Assembly: GCA_022821275.1 (NCBI GenBank)
Contig: JAJEDY010000040.1
Location: 1-64,000 of the forward strand
Origin: Candidatus Latescibacterota bacterium
GTDB taxonomy: Bacteria > Latescibacterota > UBA2968
Length of the DNA stretch: 64,000 bases
Direction: 5' to 3'
Both the position numbers and the translations under genes were made by a program. Each line of letters starts with the position of its first letter. The first letter of the stretch is position 1. The notes under the pieces were generated by a model. It was given only the letters and a program-made list of their open reading frames with translations. It was not told the DNA's origin and did no database searches. This document shows, one piece after another, positions 26,345-33,676 of this stretch.

Positions 26345-29300
26345 TTGAATAATCCATTTTTCGAAAAGCCTATTCTCAATTCTCCCTATGATCGGCCAGA
26401 GCGACATTGGGAACTGGATGAGACGGGTCAGCCAACCCAGAAAATCATCGAAAGCCGGAGGCAAGTCTCATTCATCACGGCGGTCCCTACGTCGAAGAAG
26501 CAACGAGGATCATCCTTGAATCAAGCGTCCCTTGTGTTCGACAGGGCCGCGAGAGAGTACGAGACCGATAGTCAGCAATACGATTTGATGCAGACTATCA
26601 ATGGTGCTCGACGGCAGGTTGACCGATGGCGCGAGATACCGGATCAAAACCAATGGCGTGTGACGCCGGAGACTGCCCGCTTGCTTCGGCATTGGCGGCA
26701 TCACCAATTCAGTGGTATTCGACCCTTTTTCTGCCAGGTGGAAGCAGTAGAAACTGCAATATGGCTCACTGAGGTTGCGCCGAACATAGGGCAGGTGGGT
26801 AGGGACTTCCTCGACCATCTGGAAAATGCCAATAAAGACGCCAATCCAGAATTGTCACGGCTGGCGCTCAAGTTGGCGACAGGCGCAGGAAAGACCACTG
26901 TTATGGCGATGTTGGTCGCCTGGCAGACCATCAACGCGGTTCGCCGCCCCCAGAGCCGCAGGTTCACACGCGGGTTCCTGGTGGTCACGCCCGGTATTAC
27001 TATTAAAGATCGCTTGCGCGTGTTGCAGCCGAATGATCCGGATAGCTATTATCAGAGTCGCGAGTTGGTGCCGAGCGACATGCTCCCCGATCTGGAAAAG
27101 GCAAAAATTGTCATTACCAACTACCACGCCTTCAAGTTGCGCGAACGCATGGAATTATCCAGAGGTGGGCGTTCTTTGCTTCAGGGACGAGGCGATGATC
27201 TCACGACCCTGGAGTCCGAGGGGCAAATGCTGCAACGGGTGATGCCCGAACTCATGGGCATGAAGAATATCATGGTTCTCAATGATGAGGCGCACCACTG
27301 CTATCGCGAGAAACCGGGAGAGAAGGAAGAAGACACGTTTACGGGAGATGATAGGAAGGAAGCCGAAAAGAATACGGAAGCCGCGCGGTTGTGGATTTCC
27401 GGGATTGAAACAGTGGGCAGAAAGCTCGGCATCAATCGGGTGATGGATCTCTCTGCGACGCCTTTCTTTTTGCGCGGGTCGGGTTATCGCGAGGGAACAT
27501 TGTTTCCCTGGACGATGTGCGACTTCTCGCTGATGGATGCCATCGAATGCGGCATAGTCAAACTACCCCGGGTACCGGTGGCAGACAATATCCCCGGTGG
27601 CGATATGCCGAAGTTTCGCAATCTCTGGGAACACATCCGCACACGCATGCCCAGGAGCGGACGGGGCAGGTCCGGGAATCTCGATCCCTTGAATTTGCCC
27701 GTGGAGTTGCAAACGGCGTTGGAGGCTTTGTACGGGCACTACGAAAAGACCTTCGCGCTTATGGTGGAGGCTGGTATTGATGTGCCGCCATGCTTTATTG
27801 TGGTTTGTAACAATACTTCGACTTCCAAACTGGTTTACGACTATATTTCCGGCTTTGAACGAGAAAATGAAGATGGCACGACAACGCTTGAAAACGGGCG
27901 TCTTGAGCTATTTCGCAACTTTGACGAGTATGGCAACCCGTACCCTCGGCCTCGCACCTTGTTGATTGATAGCCGACAACTGGAATCGGGCGATGCGCTG
28001 GATAACAACTTCCGCAAGATAGCCGCTGGCGAGATTGAGCGTTTTCGCCGGGAAATAATTGAGCGCACAGGCGACCGGCAACAGGCGGAGAAGATTACCG
28101 ATCAGGAACTTCTCCGCGAGGTTATGAATACCGTTGGCAAACCCGGTCGGTTGGGAGCACCGATTCGTTGTGTGGTGTCGGTATCGATGCTCACCGAAGG
28201 ATGGGATGCGAATACAGTCAGCCATGTGCTTGGGGTTCGCGCGTTTGGAACGCAGTTGCTGTGCGAGCAGGTCGTTGGTCGCGCGCTGCGGCGGCAATCC
28301 TATGATCTCAACGAAGAGGAACTGTTCGATGTCGAGTACGCAGATGTGTTGGGGATACCCTTTGATTTTACGGCAAAACCTGTTACAGTGTCACCTCGGC
28401 CTCCGCGAGAAACTGTTCAGGTAAAGGCCATGCGCCCCGAAAGGGATGAACTCGAAATTCATTTTCCGCGGGTTGCAGGGTACCGGGTGGAGTTGCCGGA
28501 AGAGAGGCTCACTGCTGATTTCAACGAGGATTCAGTGTGGGAACTTACGCCGGATATGGTTGGCCCGTCGCATACGACGAATCAGGGGATTATTGGCGAG
28601 GGAGTTGATCTCAATCTGATTCACACAGGCGACCTTCGAACTTCGACACTTCTTTTTTACCTCACTCGTCGGCTACTCTATACAAAATGGCGTGATCCAG
28701 AAGAGGAGCCGAAGTTACATCTCTTTGGACAACTCAAGCGCATTACCAAACAATGGCTCGATAGCTGTCTTATCTGCAAAGGTGGCACGTATCCCGCGCA
28801 ACTCATGTATCAGGCACTGGCCGATATAGCTTGCGAACGCATCACGGCTGCTATTACAAGAGCAGAAATCGATAGTCGTCCTGTCAAAGCAGTACTCGAT
28901 CCGTACAATTCCGTCGGTTCTACCGCGCATGTCAACTTCACCACGTCTAAGACCAGCCGCTGGGAGACAGACGCCCGGCGTTGCCACATCAATTGGGTTG
29001 TCCTCGATAGCGATTGGGAAGCAGAGTTTTGCCGGGTGGCCGAAGCCCATCCTCGCGTCAAAGCGTATGTCAAAAACCACAATCTCGGGTTAGAGGTACC
29101 TTACCGCTACGGCTCTGAAATGCGGACGTACATCCCGGACTTTATCGTTTTGATTGATGATGGTCGTGGCGACGATGACCTTTTGAATCTTATCGTAGAG
29201 ATCAAGGGCTATCGCGGAGAGGACGCGAAAGAGAAGAAAACTACAATGGACACCTATTGGGTGCCCGGTGTGAACAATCACGGTCGCTACGGTCGCTGGG

Positions 29301-29428
29301 CTTTTGCCGAGTTCACCGACGTGTATGAGATAGAGTCGGATTTTGAGGCCAAAATGAAGGCGGTATTTGATGAGATGATCGGACAAAACGCCGCACATTG
29401 CGTTTCGGCAAATCAGGAGAACCGATGA
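26345..29428 (+). CDS. BPTD_3080-type restriction endonuclease (SF2 helicase plus nuclease)
   Basis: 1027 aa. DEAD/DEAH helicase related to type III Res subunits: Walker A LATGAGKTT near residue 177, NDEAHH near 313 (motif II), DLSATPF (motif III), TEGWDAN near 618 (V) and VVGRALRR (VI). A C-terminal PD-(D/E)xK nuclease is visible as YIPDFIV followed by IVEIKGYRG. So motor and cutter are in one chain. The N-terminus NNPFFEKPILNSPY is the family signature, which favours TTG 26345 over GTG 26330. The partner methyltransferase is expected downstream and is found at 30668, after an insertion. Confidence 0.87.
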   Translation: MNNPFFEKPILNSPYDRPERHWELDETGQPTQKIIESRRQVSFITAVPTSKKQRGSSLNQASLVFDRAAREYETDSQQYDLMQTINGARRQVDRWREIPDQNQWRVTPETARLLRHWRHHQFSGIRPFFCQVEAVETAIWLTEVAPNIGQVGRDFLDHLENANKDANPELSRLALKLATGAGKTTVMAMLVAWQTINAVRRPQSRRFTRGFLVVTPGITIKDRLRVLQPNDPDSYYQSRELVPSDMLPDLEKAKIVITNYHAFKLRERMELSRGGRSLLQGRGDDLTTLESEGQMLQRVMPELMGMKNIMVLNDEAHHCYREKPGEKEEDTFTGDDRKEAEKNTEAARLWISGIETVGRKLGINRVMDLSATPFFLRGSGYREGTLFPWTMCDFSLMDAIECGIVKLPRVPVADNIPGGDMPKFRNLWEHIRTRMPRSGRGRSGNLDPLNLPVELQTALEALYGHYEKTFALMVEAGIDVPPCFIVVCNNTSTSKLVYDYISGFERENEDGTTTLENGRLELFRNFDEYGNPYPRPRTLLIDSRQLESGDALDNNFRKIAAGEIERFRREIIERTGDRQQAEKITDQELLREVMNTVGKPGRLGAPIRCVVSVSMLTEGWDANTVSHVLGVRAFGTQLLCEQVVGRALRRQSYDLNEEELFDVEYADVLGIPFDFTAKPVTVSPRPPRETVQVKAMRPERDELEIHFPRVAGYRVELPEERLTADFNEDSVWELTPDMVGPSHTTNQGIIGEGVDLNLIHTGDLRTSTLLFYLTRRLLYTKWRDPEEEPKLHLFGQLKRITKQWLDSCLICKGGTYPAQLMYQALADIACERITAAITRAEIDSRPVKAVLDPYNSVGSTAHVNFTTSKTSRWETDARRCHINWVVLDSDWEAEFCRVAEAHPRVKAYVKNHNLGLEVPYRYGSEMRTYIPDFIVLIDDGRGDDDLLNLIVEIKGYRGEDAKEKKTTMDTYWVPGVNNHGRYGRWAFAEFTDVYEIESDFEAKMKAVFDEMIGQNAAHCVSANQENR

Positions 29429-29475
29429 ATAAAGTGGCACTTGTATGTGGGAGCTATAATCAAAGGGGACATGAG

Positions 29476-29504
29476 TTGACAAATGGGTACTTATGCTCTA
29501 TTCT
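29476..29504 (+). promoter_or_regulatory. Promoter of the 38-aa membrane peptide gene
   Basis: TTGACA (29476-29481), 17-bp spacer, TATTCT (29499-29504). The -35 is part of TTGACAA, whose inverse TTGTCAA recurs at 29514-29520, flanking the start site. Confidence 0.7.
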
Positions 29505-29532
29505 ATAAACACCTTGTCAATAGAGAAATAAA

Positions 29533-29649
29533 ATGTTTGAAACCATCCTTATCATAGTCTCAATTTTGGTTGCAATAATGGGTGTTGGTGTGGCGACCTG
29601 GTCTATTATGGATACGAGAAAACGGTTGAACGATAAATCTGAGGGATAG
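29533..29649 (+). CDS. Small single-pass membrane peptide
   Basis: 38 aa. One hydrophobic helix (IIVSILVAIMGVGVATW, about 7-23) followed by a basic tail TRKRLNDKSEG. The family is not recognised. Support comes from its own near-consensus promoter 29 bp upstream rather than from homology; the ribosome site (AGAGAAATA) is weak. It stands between the helicase-nuclease and the broken methyltransferase copy. A type I-toxin-like or regulatory peptide is conceivable. Confidence 0.5.
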   Translation: MFETILIIVSILVAIMGVGVATWSIMDTRKRLNDKSEG

Positions 29650-29782
29650 ACCACAGGTGCTGAAAAGCCCAATTTTTGATTCACATTCGCCCCTTGGCAG
29701 TACGTCTTGCTCCTCTCGCACAGCGAGGGTAATCATGAGTGAGACCGATCCCCTGGGGCTTTTTTTCGGAGGTTTGAGTTAA

Positions 29783-29923
29783 ATGGCCCGAAGGACGCGC
29801 GCCAGATCTCCCAAAACTATTGACACTATTAGACACAAGGACGCATCGCGCAAAAATATTCCCACAGCCGAGTATCAAGCTGTGATGGCGGACAATGAAC
29901 AAAGTCCCATTCAGGTCGCGTAA
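29783..29923 (+). pseudogene. Truncated 5' copy of the DNA methyltransferase gene
   Basis: 46 codons, ATG behind GGAGG. The peptide matches residues 7-45 of the full methyltransferase at 30668: both read HKDASRKNIPTAEYQAVMAD and then SPIQVA. Here the next codon is TAA where the full gene has TAC, and the following bases still resemble the gene (ERRNQR against NRRNRD) for about 8 codons before homology is lost at the VapB gene. DNA identity is high but not perfect, so this is an older duplicate or a replaced allele. Confidence 0.85.
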
Positions 29924-29949
29924 GAGCGGCGTAACCAGAGAGAAGACCA

Positions 29950-30195
29950 ATGAAGACGACCATTGATATCCACGACGAGTTGCTTGCCCGGGCGAAACAG
30001 TACGCGAGAAATACTGGGCGCCCACTACATGCCGTAGTAGAAGAGGGCCTGCGCCAAGTGCTTCCCGCGTCGTCCAGTAGTCGCTACCGCCTGCCCGACC
30101 TGAGCGAGGGGAAGGCTGGCGCGGACGACCCACTGGCAGAGCACTCATGGCAGGAGTTACGCAGAATAATTTACGAAGAACCGGAGGAGCAATGA
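29950..30195 (+). CDS. vapB: VapB-type antitoxin
   Basis: 81 aa. N-terminal ribbon-helix-helix start MKTTIDIHDELLARAKQYAR followed by a TGRPLHAVVEEGLRQVL helix, then an acidic toxin-binding tail ending EEPEEQ. Represses its own operon and neutralises VapC in known systems. Its stop overlaps the VapC ATG (ATGA). It lies inside the split methyltransferase locus. Confidence 0.85.
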   Translation: MKTTIDIHDELLARAKQYARNTGRPLHAVVEEGLRQVLPASSSSRYRLPDLSEGKAGADDPLAEHSWQELRRIIYEEPEEQ

Positions 30196-30644
30196 TCGCC
30201 ATTGATACGAATATGCTGGTCTATGCCCACCGTCGGGAATCACAAGCGCACGGAGTGGCTTTCGGGATACTGCGGACGCTTGCTGAAGGAGACTCGGCAT
30301 GGGCGATTCCCTGGCCCTGTTGCTACGAATTTTTGAGTGTTGTAACCAACCGCCGGATTTGGAAGGATCACGCTACGTCGCCGGAACGGGCTTGGCAACA
30401 GATCGAAGCCTGGACCGCGTCGCCTTCAAATCGCCTCATCGGCGAAACCAATAACTTTCAGACGATATTGAAGGGCTTTATATGCCGTCCAGGGGTGAGT
30501 GGGGGCGTTATACATGATGCCCGAGTTGCTGCCATTTGCGTCGCCCACGGTATTGAAGCACTGCTCACTCGCGATCGCGATTTCTCATTGTTTCCGGAGT
30601 TGAAAACACGCAATCCGTTCGAGCAGCCAGCAGGTAGTGGTTAG
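30192..30644 (+). CDS. vapC: VapC-type PIN ribonuclease toxin
   Basis: 150 aa. PIN domain with acidic residues at Asp5 (IAIDTNMLVYAHR), Glu46 (YEFLSVV), and a late pair in GVIHDARVAAIC and LLTRDRDFSLFP. VapC enzymes cut tRNA or rRNA when free. ATG 30192 overlaps the vapB stop; the open frame from 30147 is a read-back into vapB. The pair fills the interval between the truncated and the full methyltransferase starts. Confidence 0.87.
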   Translation: MIAIDTNMLVYAHRRESQAHGVAFGILRTLAEGDSAWAIPWPCCYEFLSVVTNRRIWKDHATSPERAWQQIEAWTASPSNRLIGETNNFQTILKGFICRPGVSGGVIHDARVAAICVAHGIEALLTRDRDFSLFPELKTRNPFEQPAGSG

Positions 30645-30667
30645 AATATCCTGGAGGATATGAAACG

Positions 30668-32176
30668 ATGCCCAGATCAAAACGCACACCCAAGACCGTG
30701 GAAGCTCTGCGACACAAGGACGCGTCGCGCAAAAATATCCCCACAGCGGAATATCAGGCTGTGATGGCGGACGATGAGCGAAGTCCTATCCAGGTCGCCT
30801 ACAACCGCCGCAACCGAGACCTCGATCCTCAATTGGTATGGCGCGGTAAGGATGAGCAAGATTGGTCAGATTTGGTGGTGCAGGCACCGCCTCTTTACAT
30901 TCAAGAGAAGGTTCATCCCAAGGTGCTGATTGACGATTTGATACGCCAGAGCGAGGAAAACGTTGCAAGTGAGCCAGGCTTTCAGACTGACCTCTTCACC
31001 GATTTCAATGGTCTGCCTTCGGAAGACGCTAAGACTGAATTCTATCAGCACGATGCCAACTGGTCGAACCGTATGATCCTCGGAGATAGCTTGCAGGTGA
31101 TGGCGTCGCTTGCGGAACGCGAAGGACTGCGTGGCCAGGTCCAGTGCATCTATATTGATCCGCCTTATGGGATTAAGTTCAACTCCAATTTCCAGTGGTC
31201 AACCACCAGCCGTAATGTGCGTGATGGCAGAGCCCAGCATATCACCCGCGAGCCGGAGCAAGTGAAGGCATATCGGGATACGTGGCGAGATGGGATTCAT
31301 TCATATCTGACATATTTGCGAGATAGGCTGACGGTGGCGCGGGATTTGTTGACAGAGAGTGGTTCTGTGTTTGTGCAGATTGGAGATGAGAATGTGCATC
31401 GGGTACGGATGTTGATGGATGAGGTATTCGGGGAGAAGAATTTTGTGAATCAGATTACCTATCGAACCAATAGCGGAACAACTCGAGAGCGTTCTATAAA
31501 AAGTGTTTCAGATTACTTGTTATGGTATGGGAAAAATTCATCCGCGACAAAGTTTCGTCGGCCCCTGAGTGAACGCAAAGTTGAGACTGGAATGTACAAT
31601 CAATTGGAAGAGACCAGCGGTTTAAGGAGATCCCTGACAACAGATGAAAAACGAAATGTGTCGATTGCGCCACAGGGATCAAGGTTTTTCACAACACTAC
31701 CCTTACACTCCATGAATGCAGGAAATCATGAGCCAAGAGAGGCGTTTGGATCCATCTGGCGAATACCTCCAGCTTCTCATTGGAGGTATTCGCCAGATGG
31801 GTTCCGACGTCTTCTTGAAGCGAATAGGATTAATCCTGAACGAACTGCCTTGAGATCCATCTACTACCATGATGACTATTCCGCGTCTGAACTCGATAAT
31901 ACTTGGATTGATACTGGTCCAGAAATTGTCAAGTCTTACGTGGTTCAAACGTCAACGAAGATTATCCAACGCTGCATTCTCATGACCACCGATCCTGGTG
32001 ATCTCGTCCTTGACCCCACCTGTGGTTCTGGCACTACTGCCTACGTCGCCGAGCAGTGGGGACGTCGCTGGATTACCATGGACACTTCCCGTGTCGCGCT
32101 CGCGCTGGCTCGTGCGCGGATTATGGGTGCTCGTTATCCCTACTATTTGCTTTCCGAAGCCGCGAGGGGCAATTGA
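30668..32176 (+). CDS. DNA adenine methyltransferase, catalytic part (gene split by frameshift)
   Basis: 502 aa. Type III Mod-like beta-class enzyme: the catalytic DPPYG is at Asp164 and comes before the SAM motif DPTCGSGTT at Asp449, with the target-recognition region between. DPPY points to N6-adenine. After YYLLSEAARGN it stops at 32176, but the next frame continues as a conserved C-terminal half (REGQLKEAEI...), so one base has been lost near 32160-32168. Start ATG has GGAGG 12 bp upstream. The target-recognition region carries a perfect inverted repeat. Should protect against the helicase-nuclease at 26345. Confidence 0.85.
   Translation: MPRSKRTPKTVEALRHKDASRKNIPTAEYQAVMADDERSPIQVAYNRRNRDLDPQLVWRGKDEQDWSDLVVQAPPLYIQEKVHPKVLIDDLIRQSEENVASEPGFQTDLFTDFNGLPSEDAKTEFYQHDANWSNRMILGDSLQVMASLAEREGLRGQVQCIYIDPPYGIKFNSNFQWSTTSRNVRDGRAQHITREPEQVKAYRDTWRDGIHSYLTYLRDRLTVARDLLTESGSVFVQIGDENVHRVRMLMDEVFGEKNFVNQITYRTNSGTTRERSIKSVSDYLLWYGKNSSATKFRRPLSERKVETGMYNQLEETSGLRRSLTTDEKRNVSIAPQGSRFFTTLPLHSMNAGNHEPREAFGSIWRIPPASHWRYSPDGFRRLLEANRINPERTALRSIYYHDDYSASELDNTWIDTGPEIVKSYVVQTSTKIIQRCILMTTDPGDLVLDPTCGSGTTAYVAEQWGRRWITMDTSRVALALARARIMGARYPYYLLSEAARGN
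31752..31800. repeat. Perfect 20-bp inverted repeat inside the methyltransferase gene
   Basis: Arms 31752-31771 and 31781-31800 are exact reverse complements; the loop is 9 nt. In frame it encodes WRIPPASHWRYSPDG, about residues 363-377, between motifs IV and I. Because of the symmetry the antisense strand also reads WRIPP...WRYSPDG. Confidence 0.95.
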
Positions 32177-33624
32177 AAGAGGCTGAGATCAAGCGTAAAG
32201 CTTCCTCAGAAGCTCCTACCTATAACGACATCCGGCAGGGTTTCGTGTACGAGCGAGTGCCGCATATTACGCTCAGAGCTATTGCTAACAATGCTGAGAT
32301 TGATGTGATCTGGGAAAACTTTCAAGAGAAGTTGGAACCGTTGCGAGAAAAATTAAATAGTATCCTCGACAGAGCTTGGGAGGAGTGGGAGATTCCGCGT
32401 GAGGCGGGCGATCCATGGCCTGAGCCAGCGGCGAAGGCGTTGCAAAGGCTTCAGCAGGCAAAGACCAACAACACAAAGGCGAGAGCCTTGACCGCGCTCA
32501 ACAGCGCATTGAGCCGTGCGTACACATTGGACGATGTGCCAGATAAGCCCTTTGACTTGTGGACGAACGCGGAGGCGATTGAATGCCATCGCCAATGGTG
32601 GAAGCATCGCATTGCGCAGCAAAAGAAGATTGACGATTCTATCGTAGCGAAGGCTGACTATGAATATCTCTATGACAAGCCGTACGAAGATCGAAATAAA
32701 GTGCGCGTTGCGGGACCGTTCACGGTAGATAGCTTATCACCACATCGCTTGCTGGCTGTTGATGAGAACGATGAACTCATCGACAATGTCGCCGAAAGCA
32801 AGCTCGGATATGGGGAAAAGTTCGATAGCAGTTCCAATCAGGACTTCGCCTCCATGATTCTGGAACACCTCAAGACATCCGGTGTTCAGCAGGCGCAGAA
32901 AGAGGACCGGATCTCGTTCTCTGGGATCAGACCTTGGCCCGGTGATCTCGTCTGCGCCGAAGGAGCTTACTTTGAGGGGGATGAAGATTCTGGGATTCAA
33001 AAGCGCGCTGGCATTTTTGTTGGTCCGGAATTCGGTACGGTTGCACGCCCTGATCTCGTGCAAGCCGCACGCGAGGCCGCAGATGCCGATTTTGACGTTC
33101 TGATCGCCTGCGCTTTTAACTATGAAGCCCATGCTTCGGAGTTCAACAAGCTCGGGCGCATTCCCGTCCTCAAAGCGCGGATGAATGCCGATCTCCACAT
33201 GGCCGATGATTTGAAGAATACCGGCAAAGGCAATCTTTTCGTTATCTTTGGCGAACCAGATATCGACATTCTCGATGCGGATGACGACCAAATCAAGGTT
33301 AAGATCAATGGCGTTGATGTGTTTCATCCCAACACTGGCGAAATCCGTAGCGATGACACCGGCGATATTGCCTGTTGGTTCGTCGATACGGATTACAACG
33401 AGGAGAGTTTCTTCGCCCGTCACGCCTATTTTCTCGGTGCAAATGATCCGTACAAATCCCTCAAGACCACCCTTAAATCTGAAATCAATCAGGAAGCCTG
33501 GGCCACGCTCAAAAGCGATACATCCCGGTCTTTCGGCAAACCAAAGTCCGGCCGCATCGCTGTGAAGGTGATCAATCATCTGGGGGATGAGGTGATGAAG
33601 GTGTTCCGGGTGTCCAGCGTATAG
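32173..33624 (+). pseudogene. C-terminal half of the methyltransferase, out of frame
   Basis: 483 codons from the TTG at 32173; its open frame begins further upstream inside the first half. It starts LKEAEIKRKAS and includes GFVYERVPHITLRAIANNAEIDVIW, FTVDSLSPHR, and a nucleic-acid-type end VKVINHLGDEVMKVFRV. These segments normally follow the catalytic half in one ~985-aa chain. No convincing ribosome site exists for independent translation. It is either a real inactivating -1 base change, an assembly error, or an expressed separate subunit. Confidence 0.75.
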
Positions 33625-33676
33625 AAGCCAGTGACAACGCCTGAAAGCGATCTGCTATCCACTATCCACTGCCGTT

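Noticed and set aside
32056-32172. Use of ATG 32056 as the start of the methyltransferase C-terminal half
   Set aside because: The first ~39 codons are the off-frame reading of the SAM-binding region; real similarity begins near 32160.
32150-32180. Programmed -1 ribosomal frameshift
   Set aside because: No X-XXY-YYZ heptamer at the junction and no clear downstream pseudoknot; a lost base is simpler.
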